Origin: an uncultured Clostridia bacterium | Lineage (GTDB): Bacteria; Bacillota; Clostridia; Oscillospirales; Oscillospiraceae | Direction: 5' to 3' | DNA: 64,000 bases | NCBI GenBank assembly: GCA_947644595.1 | Contig: CANSAE010000002.1 | Span: 186,001-250,000, forward strand | Shown: piece after piece, positions 26,557-35,401 of the stretch | Layout: every line of letters begins with the position of its first letter | How positions within the stretch are numbered: the stretch's first letter is position 1 | Made by a program: the position numbers and the translations under genes | The notes under the pieces: generated by a model | What the model was told of the DNA's origin: nothing | What the model saw: the letters and a program-made list of their open reading frames with translations, nothing else | The model's database searches: none

Positions 26557-27960
26557 ATGGCAACAACACGACTGATGCCCCTGCACAGCGGCAAGGGCCG
26601 GACCGTGGCGGAGGCCCTGGGCCGGGTGACGGACTATGTAGAGAATCCAGAGAAAACCAACGGCGGCGATTTGGTCACGGCCTACCAATGTAACCCGTCT
26701 ATCGCTGACCAGGAGTTCCTATTTTCCAAAAGGCAGTATGCCGTCATTACCGGCAGGGAACGGAAGGACAATGATGTGATCGCCTACCATCTGCGGCAGT
26801 CCTTCAAACCGGGAGAAATCACGCCGGAGTTGGCGAACAAGATCGGCTATGACCTCGCCATGTCGCTGACCAAAGGAAAACACGCTTTCATCGTCTGCAC
26901 CCATGTGGACAAGCACCATATCCACTCGCATATCGTGTTTAACTCGACCGCCATAGACTGCACTCGGAAATTCCGAAACTTCTGGCGGTCCTCGTTCGCA
27001 ATTCGCAAAATCTCAGATATGCTATGTTTGGAAAATGGGCTGTCGGTGATCGCAGAGCCGAAGCCCAGCCGGGGCAGCTACGGCACCTGGTTGGGCGAGG
27101 GCAAAGCGCCTACCGTCCGGGACCAGTTGGGGGGCTTGATCGATACCGCCCTCGGTCAAGGCTGCAAGGATTTTGACAGCTTCCTTGCTACCATGAAAAC
27201 GGCGGGAGCGGAGGTCAAGCGGGGCAAGCACTTAGCGTTCAAAATCCCCAATGACAAACGGTTCATCCGCTGCGATTCTCTTGGTGACGATTACACCGAA
27301 GCGGCGATTATGGAGCGAATTTCCGGCAAGCGAATTGTCGCTCCCAAAGCAAGAGCGGCAGCATCCTCCAAGCCGAATATGCTCATTGATATTCAAGCCA
27401 GGATGCAGAAAATCAACTCTCCTGGGTATGAGCATTGGGCAAAGATTTTCAATCTCAAAGAGATGGCAAAGACCGTTATGTACTTGCAGGAGAACCATCT
27501 GACCGACTTGGGAGAATTGGAAAAAGCCTGTGATGCGGCGGCACAGAAATTCAACGATTTGGGCGATCAGATGAAAGCTGCTGAACAAAGAATGAAAGAC
27601 GTTTCTGAACTTCAACGGCACATCGGAACGTACTCCAAGACCCGTGAAGTTTACGCCCAATATCGGAAACTGACAGGCAGGAAACAGGCCAAGTTTTATG
27701 AACAGCATACCAGCGAGATCGAAGGTTGTCAAGCGGCGAAGCGTTACTTCAATTCTCTCGGTTTGAAAAAGCTGCCGTCTATGCAATCGCTGAAACAGGA
27801 GTATGCTACCTTGCAGGCCAAGAAGAAAAAGTGGTATCCAGAGTACAAGCAGGCAAAGGCGAAAATGATTGAACTGCTCACCGCCAAAAACAACGTGGAG
27901 CGGATTTTAGGCGTGACGGAAAAAGAGAAAATTCGCGACCGCCAGCAGGAGGCGCGGTGA
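26557..27960 (+). CDS. MOBP-type relaxase
   Basis: The ATG at 26557 after AGGGGAGG gives 467 residues. The relaxase domain has the histidine triad HVDKHHIHSHIVFNST (about residue 130) and an upstream Tyr-rich region (ADQEFLFSKRQYAVITGRER). The C-terminal half is coiled coil (AAEQRMKDVSELQRHIG...), ending in a basic tail. It nicks oriT and pilots the strand during transfer by a helper conjugation system; no type IV secretion genes are in the window. Confidence 0.92.
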   Translation: MATTRLMPLHSGKGRTVAEALGRVTDYVENPEKTNGGDLVTAYQCNPSIADQEFLFSKRQYAVITGRERKDNDVIAYHLRQSFKPGEITPELANKIGYDLAMSLTKGKHAFIVCTHVDKHHIHSHIVFNSTAIDCTRKFRNFWRSSFAIRKISDMLCLENGLSVIAEPKPSRGSYGTWLGEGKAPTVRDQLGGLIDTALGQGCKDFDSFLATMKTAGAEVKRGKHLAFKIPNDKRFIRCDSLGDDYTEAAIMERISGKRIVAPKARAAASSKPNMLIDIQARMQKINSPGYEHWAKIFNLKEMAKTVMYLQENHLTDLGELEKACDAAAQKFNDLGDQMKAAEQRMKDVSELQRHIGTYSKTREVYAQYRKLTGRKQAKFYEQHTSEIEGCQAAKRYFNSLGLKKLPSMQSLKQEYATLQAKKKKWYPEYKQAKAKMIELLTAKNNVERILGVTEKEKIRDRQQEAR

Positions 27961-28008
27961 TGATTTTTCTCTCCCTGCGGGTAACAGCAGACGCCGAAGG
28001 CGGCTTAA

Positions 28009-28036
28009 AAAACCGGGCGCACCAGCGCCCGGTTTT
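28009..28036 (+). terminator. Terminator after the relaxase gene
   Basis: AAAACCGGGCGC (28009-28020), loop ACCA, GCGCCCGGTTTT (28025-28036): a 12-bp perfect stem that can act in both directions. Confidence 0.85.
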
Positions 28037-28045
28037 ACAGGGGTT

Positions 28046-28095
28046 TGGGGGCGGTTAGCCCCCAACAAGCACGCGCCGGGTATATACCGGCGCAT
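28046..28095. repeat. Two further hairpins near the element edge
   Basis: GGGGGC-GGTTA-GCCCCC is followed by GCGCCGG-N7-CCGGCGC centred at about 28083. With the terminator just before, three GC-rich hairpins fill the gap between relaxase and MATE gene. They may belong to the end of the TnpX element. Confidence 0.5.
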
Positions 28096-28240
28096 TGCTT
28101 GCCACTACCAGCATATAATTTACAGTATCAACAGGCGTAGATTCCCATCATTCCTCCAGAAGCTCAAAGCAAACTGTTTGAATAGTGCCTTTTCATATTG
28201 CAGTGCGCTCTTTCAATATGGAGTTAGATTTTCTTCCGAG

Positions 28241-29581
28241 CTACTGTGCGGGAACGTTTTTCCACGGTTCGGTATGATAGAACGAGACAGAAAGAGCTGC
28301 CGCTATAGACCAGCCTGCCGGCCAGGCACACCAGATTCCCGTTGCGCCCAAAATGGTTTTAGATAGGACAATTGCCAGTGCTACACGCAGGATTAAATCA
28401 GCAAATGTGGCAATCATGAATTTCCTCATCAGCCCAGACCCCCGAAGAACACCATCCGCAACGAGCTTTGCGGAAATAACAAAGTAGAATGGCGCGAGGA
28501 TGCGAAGGAAAGCAACGCCGGTCTGTATCGCTGTATCCGTTGGCTGCTCCATAAACAAATACAGTACATAACGCCCACCGAAGAAATACAGAAGGAACAA
28601 AGGCAAACTTAAAATCCAAACCAGCTTAACACCGGCCCGGAAACCGCTCTTGATTCTCGGAAGTTTTCGGGCACCTAAATTCTGGGCGGTGTAGTTGGAG
28701 ATGCCATTGCCCAAAGTGGTGAAGGATGTAATCACAAGGTTGTTCAGCTTGACTGCCGCAGAATATCCCGCCATGACTCCAGTGCCGAAGCCATTGATGA
28801 CGCCTTGAATCACAATGTTGCCCACAGAAATGAAACTTTGCTGCAAAATGCTGGGGATGGCGATGACAGCTATTTTCCGCAGGATCTCAAAAGAAAACAG
28901 GCCGGCGTCTTCTGTTGAAGTCTCGATTTTTTTCAAGCGCAGGAATACCACGGCCACAGCTGATACGCAACTGATCCCCTGGCAGAGAAACGTAGCCCAG
29001 GCCACGCCGGAGACTCCCATTTTGAACGTGATGACAAAGAGAATATCCACCCCAATGTTCGCTGTGGACGAGACAGCCAGGAAGAGAAACGGCGTTCGGG
29101 AATCTCCCAGGGCAGAGAATACGCCGGTGGCTATATTATAGAAAAAGACAAAGGGCAGGCTCCAGATATAGATATCCAGATACAGCTTGGAATCCCCAAA
29201 CACCTCCTCCGGCGTGCGGATAAGCCGGAGCAATTCTCCGCAGCCGACAGTGCCGGCGCACATCAGGATTGCGCAGAGAATCGCGCTGGCTATACAAGCT
29301 GTGGATACCGCTGTTTTCAGCTTGCCATACTCCTTTGCACCGAAGTATTGCGAGACAATAACCGAGCAGCCAATATTGCATCCGAAAGCGAAAGCGATAA
29401 AAATCAAAGTAACCTCATAGCTGTTGCCCACCGAGGCCAGCGCTGTCTCGCCGATAAATTTCCCCGCCACAAAGCTGTCTGCGATGTTATAGAGCTGCTG
29501 AAAGATGATGCTGCCAAACAAGGGCAGGCAAAAACGCCATAAAACGGATTCCGGCTTTCCGGACGTCAGGTCTTGATTCAT
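28241..29581 (-). CDS. MATE-family multidrug/sodium antiporter
   Basis: Starting at ATG 29581 (MNQDLTSGKPESVLW), the protein has 446 residues and 12 predicted helices. It shows the MATE landmarks FCLPLFGSIIFQQLYNIADSFVAGKFIGETALASVG in helix 1-2 and the duplicated half beginning at AVIAIPSILQQSFISVGNIVIQGVINGFG. It probably exports cationic drugs or metabolites in exchange for sodium or protons. It is divergent from the LysR gene, which is its likely regulator. Confidence 0.92.
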   Translation of the reverse strand: MNQDLTSGKPESVLWRFCLPLFGSIIFQQLYNIADSFVAGKFIGETALASVGNSYEVTLIFIAFAFGCNIGCSVIVSQYFGAKEYGKLKTAVSTACIASAILCAILMCAGTVGCGELLRLIRTPEEVFGDSKLYLDIYIWSLPFVFFYNIATGVFSALGDSRTPFLFLAVSSTANIGVDILFVITFKMGVSGVAWATFLCQGISCVSAVAVVFLRLKKIETSTEDAGLFSFEILRKIAVIAIPSILQQSFISVGNIVIQGVINGFGTGVMAGYSAAVKLNNLVITSFTTLGNGISNYTAQNLGARKLPRIKSGFRAGVKLVWILSLPLFLLYFFGGRYVLYLFMEQPTDTAIQTGVAFLRILAPFYFVISAKLVADGVLRGSGLMRKFMIATFADLILRVALAIVLSKTILGATGIWCAWPAGWSIAAALSVSFYHTEPWKNVPAQ

Positions 29582-29604
29582 ACATATGTACCCCTTTGCT
29601 TCTG

Positions 29605-29623
29605 ATTTAGGCGCATTGACTTC
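29605..29623. repeat. 19-bp direct repeat, copy 1
   Basis: ATTTAGGCGCATTGACTTC occurs here and, identically and in the same orientation, at 31151-31169. The pair brackets the LysR gene and the 59-residue gene. In the second copy it is the end of a decayed coding sequence. Confidence 0.8.
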
Positions 29624-29712
29624 CCAAAGCACTTATAGTATAATCGCTTTGCATCCATGTGTAAAATATCATTTTTCCTTTATAACTATACGTCTATGAT
29701 ATGGTGATGTGT

Positions 29713-30600
29713 ATGAATGCCAGCTACGATAATTACCGCGTTTTTTACTATGTAGCCAAATATCAGGGGTTTACACAGGCGGCGAATATTCTGAACAGCA
29801 ATCAGCCCAACGTTACGCGTACCATTAAAAGTTTAGAAACAGCTCTGAACTGCAAGCTGTTTATCCGCTCCAATCATGGGGCGAGGCTGACTCCAGAGGG
29901 AGAAAAGCTTTACGCGCATATTTCGGCGGCGTTCGAGCATATCCAGGCCGGTGAGATGGAACTCGCGATGAGTCAAAGCCTGCAAAGCGGAGCTGTGACG
30001 ATTGCTGCAAGTGAAATCGCGCTCCATTGCTGCCTCCTGCCTGCACTGAAAGCCTATCATAGCAGGTATCCGGGTGTCCGCATTCGGATTTCCAATCACT
30101 CTACCCCCCAAGCAATCAAGGTATTAAAGGAGGGGTTTGCGGATTTTGCAGTAGTGACCATGCCCCGGCACCTTCCCAAGACACTGCTCTGGCATCAGCT
30201 TATGGAGGTGCGGGAAGTCCTTGTGGCGGGGATGGCCTTTTCCTCATTGTGCGGTAAAGCATTGACATTGAAGGAACTGGCCAGCTATCCCTTGGTTGGT
30301 CTTGGCCCACATACCGCCACATTCGATTTTTACAGCCAACTCTTTTCTGATCAAGGACTGACCTTTCAGCCAGATATTGAGGCGGCTACCGCAGATCAAA
30401 TCCTTCCTATGGTAAAGAGTGATTTGGGAATCGGTTTTGTACCGGAAGCTTTTTCTCAGGATGATATTTTGCGGGGAAATGTCCTTGCGCTTTCCTTGTG
30501 TATACCATTGCCCGAACGCCCAATCTGTCTTGTGAAACAGGATGGAGTACCATTAAGCATCGCCGCCAAAGAACTTGAGCGGATGGTCCGTGCGGTATAA
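29713..30600 (+). CDS. LysR-family transcriptional regulator
   Basis: The ATG at 29713 (MNASYDNYRVFYYVAKYQGFTQAANIL) is favoured, since the family starts a few residues before the first helix; in-frame ATGs at 29701 and 29707 are alternatives. At 295 residues it has the N-terminal winged helix (NSNQPNVTRTIKSLETALNCKLFIRSNHGARLTPEG) and a periplasmic-binding-like effector domain. It is divergent from the MATE gene with 131 bases between, the standard layout for autoregulation plus control of the exporter. Confidence 0.92.
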   Translation: MNASYDNYRVFYYVAKYQGFTQAANILNSNQPNVTRTIKSLETALNCKLFIRSNHGARLTPEGEKLYAHISAAFEHIQAGEMELAMSQSLQSGAVTIAASEIALHCCLLPALKAYHSRYPGVRIRISNHSTPQAIKVLKEGFADFAVVTMPRHLPKTLLWHQLMEVREVLVAGMAFSSLCGKALTLKELASYPLVGLGPHTATFDFYSQLFSDQGLTFQPDIEAATADQILPMVKSDLGIGFVPEAFSQDDILRGNVLALSLCIPLPERPICLVKQDGVPLSIAAKELERMVRAV

Positions 30601-30932
30601 CTGGTACTGATGAAAGCATGACAAAACGTTCGTGCCGCTTTCGCCTTGGTTTCTATTTTTGCAGTGGAGTCATATGTAAAAGTAAACAGCCATCTCCAAT
30701 CTTACATTCCCCCTTGACAACAGCTTTAGAAAGACGGACGGCTCCTAATGAGCAGAAATTTAAGAGAGTATTTTCAGTCAAGATAGCTCCCTAATTTCCC
30801 GCAGTTTCATTTTATTTTTTTGAGGTGTCACATTTTGACCTTAAAAATACTCTTATATAGTAGAAAGGGAGAATCTTTCCCCTGACAAATTCACGACATA
30901 GTATCTGCTGTGTCAGAAAGGAGGTGCTGTAA

Positions 30933-31112
30933 ATGGAACTGACACCGGAAATACTGCGGGAAGCACTCCGTCGGTATGATGAGATCGAAATGAGCAAGGT
31001 GCCGAATGAGGAAGATATCCACTTTGAGTTTTCCCCGGAATTTGAGGAGAAAATGGAGCGGTTCATTGAAAAAGTGGAAAGGGGAGAACCGATAACAGTA
31101 GATGAAGAATAA
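30933..31112 (+). CDS. 59-residue orphan anti-sigma N-terminal-like protein
   Basis: A strong AAAGGAGGTG site precedes the ATG. The protein (MELTPEILREALRRYDEIEMSK..., FEFSPEFEEKMERFIEKVERGE) shares F-x-F-S-P-E-F-E-x-K-M with the cytoplasmic start of the anti-sigma protein at 33439-34134 (YQFSPEFEQKMDLLIRDM), but it has no membrane segment or outer domain. Its stop lies inside a terminator stem. It may be a soluble anti-sigma fragment or an immunity-like decoy. The 332 bases upstream hold no other gene I can support, only AT-rich, promoter-like sequence. Confidence 0.65.
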   Translation: MELTPEILREALRRYDEIEMSKVPNEEDIHFEFSPEFEEKMERFIEKVERGEPITVDEE

Positions 31113-31138
31113 GAGGGCAATTGCCCCGCTTATTCTTC
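31104..31138 (+). terminator. Terminator overlapping the 59-residue gene stop
   Basis: GAAGAATAAG-A-GGGC (31104-31118), loop AATT, GCCC-CG-CTTATTCTTC (31123-31138). It is related to the hairpins at 31413-31445 and 35357-35397, which also carry a (G/A)(A/G)AYAAG...CTTRTYCTT stem. Confidence 0.75.
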
Positions 31139-31145
31139 TATTAGT

Positions 31146-31410
31146 CTACAATTTAGGCGCATTGACTTCACCATCAATATGTGCGTGTATCGGAACAGTG
31201 TCTAAATTATCCCATATTTTTTCCAGATTTAATACGCTAACTCGGATTTTCAAGTTACCATCAGAATAATACCCAGCGGCATAATTAGTCTGAAAATAAG
31301 TACAGTATTATAGTTATGCAAAAATGATACACAAAACCCTTGTCCACCATTAGGGATATCTGTTGCTTTATATTGAGTACCAGCTTTTTGATTGTTTAGC
31401 GCATTAAATA
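31146..31410 (-). pseudogene. Decayed coding sequence, C-terminal part
   Basis: Minus-strand translation gives NALNNQKAGTQYKATDIPN... in one frame and, after a shift, TNYAAGYYSDGNLKIRVSVL...HIDGEVNAPKL-stop in another. Both pieces look like real protein of a small exported type, but no single frame spans them and no start is visible. The last residues are encoded by the 19-bp repeat at 31151-31169. Confidence 0.5.
31151..31169. repeat. 19-bp direct repeat, copy 2
   Basis: Identical to 29605-29623 over 19 bases; flanks differ. Together they could mark a deletion/insertion or be chance survival of a gene end after rearrangement. Confidence 0.8.
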
Positions 31411-31412
31411 GG

Positions 31413-31445
31413 AAGGACAAGCTGGGTAATACCCCGCTTGTCCTT
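31413..31445. terminator. Terminator after the 31472-32005 gene
   Basis: AAGGACAAGC-T-GGG (31413-31426) and CCC-C-GCTTGTCCTT (31432-31445) pair around TAATA-type loop bases. On the plus strand TTATTTT follows; on the minus strand the stem lies 26 bases past the stop of the gene ending at 31472. Confidence 0.7.
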
Positions 31446-31471
31446 ATTTTGGATATAATTGCTTTACCAAG

Positions 31472-32005
31472 TCATGGCAAGATATAAGCATTAGGAGAAG
31501 TATCGTTTGTGTAATAAAAATCACAAAAATATTCACTACAAGCGACTTTCCCTAATATGTCATTACCTCGGCGTAGAGTGTAACCATCTTTTAAATTTTT
31601 AGCTACTCCGCAAACAACGACGATATTCTTGTTAATACTTACATCAAGGTTGTTATAAGTAAATACGTTGATATCTTCAAGAATTGGTAAAAGTTGTTTT
31701 GTCCCGTAATATCCTTTTATAGGCAACTCTTCAAGCAAAATCCCGTAGATTGTACCTCTGTTTTCTTGCGGTAAACTATATAATACTGCCGCATATTTGT
31801 CTGACGTCGACATGGCCAAAATATCCACTTCATCAAAGTCACCATAGAAACCAGAAATATAAGACTGCAAAGAAGAATCATCGCTGATTCGGGCTGCATT
31901 ATGACGGATATAAGCAACTCTAAATGCGATAAATAAGAAAAGGATTATACATAAAACTGCGAATAGTTTTGCGGCTCGAAGACAAAACTTGCTCATTTTA
32001 TTCAT
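31472..32005 (-). CDS. Membrane-anchored hypothetical protein
   Basis: The 177-residue protein has one N-terminal membrane helix (LRAAKLFAVLCIILFLFIAFRVAYI) and an extracellular domain of about 140 residues without known motif (DEVDILAMSTSDKYAAVLYSLPQENRGTIYGILLEEL). Its ATG overlaps the end of the upstream exported-protein gene by eight bases, so the two are coupled and probably act together at the cell surface. Confidence 0.7.
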   Translation of the reverse strand: MNKMSKFCLRAAKLFAVLCIILFLFIAFRVAYIRHNAARISDDSSLQSYISGFYGDFDEVDILAMSTSDKYAAVLYSLPQENRGTIYGILLEELPIKGYYGTKQLLPILEDINVFTYNNLDVSINKNIVVVCGVAKNLKDGYTLRRGNDILGKVACSEYFCDFYYTNDTSPNAYILP

Positions 32006-32972
32006 TAACAATTTGCCCGTTAGTATATATGATTGCTTGAATCTTTCCGTATTGCTTTGCGGCTTGCTCTATTGAGATAGAAGCTCCTGCACCTGCCTTG
32101 AATTTGACTTGCATATCTACTACGTCTATGCTTGCCGATATGGTTAGCTTTACGGCCACTTTTGCTGTTGAATTTACATACAGACCCTGTGCTCTTACCG
32201 AATCGAATTTTGCTGTACCCAGAGGCGCAATATTAACGGTTATCGTACCCGTTCTTCCGTAATATGATCCATTTTGATCACGAACCTGTGCGGGGAAAGT
32301 GCATGAAATCATGTGCCCATCTGGTTCAGTTGCCGGTTCATCGATTCTCATTGGACCACTCCCGCTGGTGGGATAATATGTAACAGTTGCTGCGCGACTC
32401 TTAATTGTAGAACCAAAATTAATCCCAGAAGAGTTAAAAGCAGACCAGCTTAACCCCACCACTTCATTATCAGCACCGGTAATGAGCGGAGGGACATCCC
32501 ATGTCCAAACATAACGAATCTGGTAAGCCGTGGTAGTATGCGTTCCAGACGAGAAGTATGTGGTCATTGACGCTTGTGCTGCGACTGCGATTTCACTGTT
32601 GGGAAGAATTTCTTCTCCATTGTAGGCTTTTAAAATTTGAATTCTTTCATCTGAATATCCATAGGCTCTCAAGACATCTTCTGGTAATTGAGATCTTTCG
32701 TATACGGCGGCTTCCAAATCGAAATCTTCATAGAGACTTGCTTGTTCGGAATCGTCAGTGTATGTCTCAACACCACTGTCTCTCAGAGTTTTCCACTCGA
32801 AATAGGCATCCAATTCATGTGTGACAGTTGGTTCTGAGGTGACAACGTTCGTATCAATAGATGCTGTTGTGTCTTCATCAATTGCTGCATCTGCATTGGT
32901 AGCCATAGCAGGAATGCTTAATGATGTGCAAATGATGCCTGCTAAAGCTAAACTTAAAAGTTTCTTTTTCAT
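31998..32972 (-). CDS. Exported protein of unknown function
   Basis: This 324-residue protein has a clear Sec signal (MKKKLLSLALAGIICTSLSIPAMA, cut after AMA). The mature part has an acidic N-terminal region, then a beta-rich domain (TTYFSSGTHTTTAYQIRYVWTWDVPPLITGADNEVVGLSWSAF...) and a C-terminal amphipathic region. An AAAGGAG site precedes the ATG. No family is recognised. It is coupled to the membrane protein gene at 31472. Confidence 0.75.
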   Translation of the reverse strand: MKKKLLSLALAGIICTSLSIPAMATNADAAIDEDTTASIDTNVVTSEPTVTHELDAYFEWKTLRDSGVETYTDDSEQASLYEDFDLEAAVYERSQLPEDVLRAYGYSDERIQILKAYNGEEILPNSEIAVAAQASMTTYFSSGTHTTTAYQIRYVWTWDVPPLITGADNEVVGLSWSAFNSSGINFGSTIKSRAATVTYYPTSGSGPMRIDEPATEPDGHMISCTFPAQVRDQNGSYYGRTGTITVNIAPLGTAKFDSVRAQGLYVNSTAKVAVKLTISASIDVVDMQVKFKAGAGASISIEQAAKQYGKIQAIIYTNGQIVNE

Positions 32973-33008
32973 GATGTTACTCCTTTACTTTAGTTATTGG
33001 GTTGCTTT

Positions 33009-33359
33009 TCAAGGACACTGCCCGCTATCCTCAATGGTAGCGTAGGTCGTGCCGTTGATCGTCACATCGGCCGTCAGCTTGTAGGTGTATCCGCTGTTGA
33101 CCCGCCAGGTATCGGAAAACTCGATGTACCCATAATCGGAGACATTCCAGGTGTGCAGGCAGGTTTTTCCATGGTACAGCTTAATGACAGCAGACACTTC
33201 CTGGTTCATGTTGCTGGCGTAGGCGGAAACCTCACAGGTCGCAGTGGTGCCATTGAACGAAAGGTCGATCATCATAGGCTGCACTCTTTCTTCGAGAGCA
33301 AACGCCGAGACCGACAGCAGCATGACCGCTACCAGAAGGATAGAAACAACTCTTTTCAT
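33009..33359 (-). CDS. Small exported beta-sandwich-like protein
   Basis: Starting at ATG 33359 after AAAGGAGGTG, the 116-residue precursor has a signal peptide (MKRVVSILLVAVMLLSVSAFA). The mature domain of about 95 residues is beta-rich (VSAYASNMNQEVSAVIKLYHGKTCLHTWNVSDYGYIEFSDTWRV). It resembles the exported protein at 34838-35263 in size, signal and alternating beta pattern. It lies beside a sigma/anti-sigma pair, which likely controls it. Confidence 0.75.
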   Translation of the reverse strand: MKRVVSILLVAVMLLSVSAFALEERVQPMMIDLSFNGTTATCEVSAYASNMNQEVSAVIKLYHGKTCLHTWNVSDYGYIEFSDTWRVNSGYTYKLTADVTINGTTYATIEDSGQCP

Positions 33360-33438
33360 GCAAATCACCTCCTTTCATTGTCCTTTAATAATAGTGACAA
33401 ATGAAGGAGGTGGTTTGTGACACATTTTTTGAAATTTT

Positions 33439-34134
33439 TTATTTTTTCTCTGAAATGACATTTTCGACCAGTTTTATAAGAGTGGTCTCATCCTCCATGG
33501 AAGTGATTGAGAGAAGATATTGTGTTTCCGAATCTTCCCAAACGATCATGTTTGAACTGTCAACAGGATTAGTGAGATATAAGTCTGCGGTTATACTGCC
33601 GATTTTTACTGTTTTGGTTGCTTTGGTATCGTTGGTCAAAAAGAAATCGGCATTAGAATCAACAGACCTTGCGGTATAACTCAATGTCAGTGTATATCCA
33701 TCTTGATTTGTGTACATGACCGTGGAACTGCCGGCCATATCATTCCGATGATGGAAGCTGTACCCCTCCGGGAGCCAGTCCAATTCGTAGGACTGCTCCG
33801 AGGTCGTATCTGTATCACCGTCAAAATAGTAATGGAAAATGTTCTCATACTGCTCCCTGATCCATCCGAAGACAGCGGCGCGGGCATCCGTATCAATTGC
33901 CAGCCAGATACCGCTGCCTATCGCGATGGCAAGGATAATGCTTGCAACTTTCTGAAGGAACGAATGGTGGGGTGTTTTCTTTGGCTGCTGCATATCGCGA
34001 ATCAGCAGGTCCATTTTCTGTTCAAACTCAGGTGAAAACTGGTAATCTGGTTCGGCATCAGCCAAATAAGATGCCAGGATTGCATTTCCCGCAACCTCAG
34101 CGGCGGCCTGCAGGCGTGTTTCAGAAGATGTCAT
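33439..34134 (-). CDS. Membrane anti-sigma factor-like protein (DUF4367 type)
   Basis: The 231-residue protein has a cytoplasmic N-terminus with YQFSPEFEQKMDLLIRDMQQ, one membrane helix (VASIILAIAIGSGIWLAI, about residues 64-81) and an outer beta domain with YELDWLPEGYSFHH, the usual DUF4367 beginning. It overlaps the sigma gene by 14 bases. It probably holds that sigma factor at the membrane until a surface signal arrives. Confidence 0.85.
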   Translation of the reverse strand: MTSSETRLQAAAEVAGNAILASYLADAEPDYQFSPEFEQKMDLLIRDMQQPKKTPHHSFLQKVASIILAIAIGSGIWLAIDTDARAAVFGWIREQYENIFHYYFDGDTDTTSEQSYELDWLPEGYSFHHRNDMAGSSTVMYTNQDGYTLTLSYTARSVDSNADFFLTNDTKATKTVKIGSITADLYLTNPVDSSNMIVWEDSETQYLLSITSMEDETTLIKLVENVISEKK

Positions 34135-34648
34135 TGATGCCCTCCATCTTGCAAATGCGTCGCAAAGCGTTTCTGGCGCGCTGCAACCGCTTCCTGACTA
34201 AAGCTTGAGAAATATCCAGTGCGTCCGCGATCTCCTTATTGGAGAAACCCAAGTCATATTTCAGCAGCAGTACCTCCCGGTAATCATGGGGCAGTTTCAA
34301 TATGCAACGTGTAAAATCGCCGTCTTCATAGGCGTCAACAACGGCGTATTCCGCCAGGTCAAAAAGCGGCTCCGTAGGATGTAATCGTTTCGCACGATAA
34401 GCATTGATTGCTTTGTTCTCAATAATAGTGACAATATATTTGTCGCGTTTGTGACACTCCAGCGAAGAAATCAATTCAATTTTTTCTGCAATTTTGAGGA
34501 ATGCCTCGTGAACGGCATCTTCGGAATCTTGTTTGCTATGTAGGATTCTATTTGCCCGGTTGAACATGGCAACCCTGTGTTTCTCATATAGTTGGACAAA
34601 TAATTCCCGGTCTTCCGGCTCACTGATGAGCTGTAAGTAAATCAGCAA
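34121..34648 (-). CDS. ECF-like sigma-70 factor
   Basis: The 175-residue protein has region 2 (FVQLYEKHRVAMFNRANRILHSKQDSEDAVHEAFLKIAEKI) and region 4 (LPHDYREVLLLKYDLGFSNKEIADALDISQALVRKRLQRARNALRR). It is coupled to the anti-sigma gene downstream. Confidence 0.9.
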   Translation of the reverse strand: MLIYLQLISEPEDRELFVQLYEKHRVAMFNRANRILHSKQDSEDAVHEAFLKIAEKIELISSLECHKRDKYIVTIIENKAINAYRAKRLHPTEPLFDLAEYAVVDAYEDGDFTRCILKLPHDYREVLLLKYDLGFSNKEIADALDISQALVRKRLQRARNALRRICKMEGINDIF

Positions 34649-34837
34649 CGTCCAACTCCCCTTTGCGGTTTTATCTGTCTGGAAGTATAGCGCATGTCAT
34701 AGGAAAGCGCAAGTTTTCGTCTGCTGCTGGAAGGTCACAATTGTATTACGGAGCTTGATTTGCAAGATAATGGATATAATAATGGCCTGCTGAAAAATCG
34801 GCAGGCCAGATTTGTTTTCTTATGAGATGCTCAGGAA

Positions 34838-35263
34838 TTAGGGATAAGACTCAACGAAGGAAACCGCGGAAGCAGTTTCCTGCCAAACGCCGTTGGAATT
34901 GTAGACATAGGCTGTGGCGACCGTCTGGTACTCGTAGCCTTCCGCAACATACCATGTCTTATCGTCCAACGATACGCTGAAAGTGCCGGAGTTCGTCCAT
35001 GTTTTGATCGTCTTCCACTTCCCGTCAACCTTTTGCTGGAGCTCCATGGTCAGGTTGATTTTATCGGAACCCGAAGAAGATGTCGCACATGCATAAGATG
35101 TAGTTTTTCCCTTGGCATCAATACTCAAATCAATATCAAAGGTCACTAATCGGGTATAGCGCGGCTGAATCCCTTCATCTCCAATCTCCACGGCGAAAAC
35201 CGCGGGGGCGGCTGCACTGACGATCATAATGACGGTCAGCAAAAATGCGAGCGTTCTTTTCAT
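34838..35263 (-). CDS. Small exported protein, second of its kind
   Basis: ATG at 35263 (MKRTLAFLLTVIMIVSAAAPAVFA, signal peptide) follows AGGAGG by seven bases; the ATG one codon earlier is also possible. The mature part (about 115 residues) is a beta-rich domain (FDIDLSIDAKGKTTSYACATSSSGSDKINLTMELQQKVDGKWKTIKTWTN). Its layout parallels 33009-33359. It lies between two sigma/anti-sigma pairs. Confidence 0.75.
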   Translation of the reverse strand: MKRTLAFLLTVIMIVSAAAPAVFAVEIGDEGIQPRYTRLVTFDIDLSIDAKGKTTSYACATSSSGSDKINLTMELQQKVDGKWKTIKTWTNSGTFSVSLDDKTWYVAEGYEYQTVATAYVYNSNGVWQETASAVSFVESYP

Positions 35264-35356
35264 CATAATTCCTCCTAACATGTTTTTTGAAACATCGCTC
35301 TATATCAGTAGACAATCAAACGGAAGAAATGCAACAAAAAAAGAAAAAGATTTTTT

Positions 35357-35397
35357 GAAAAAGGATAAGCGGGGTGTTTCCCCGCTTATCCTTTTTC
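35357..35397. terminator. Very strong bidirectional terminator
   Basis: GAAAAAGGATAAGCGGGG (35357-35374), loop TGTTT, and its perfect complement at 35380-35397: 18 bp without mismatch, with T runs built into both arms. It lies just past the stop of the anti-sigma gene at 35402. Confidence 0.9.
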
Positions 35398-35401
35398 ATG
35401 A

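Noticed and set aside
30812..31120. 102-codon frame opposite the 59-residue gene
   Set aside because: It is antisense to a gene with a strong ribosome site and includes the terminator; Ser-rich composition is typical of a shadow frame.
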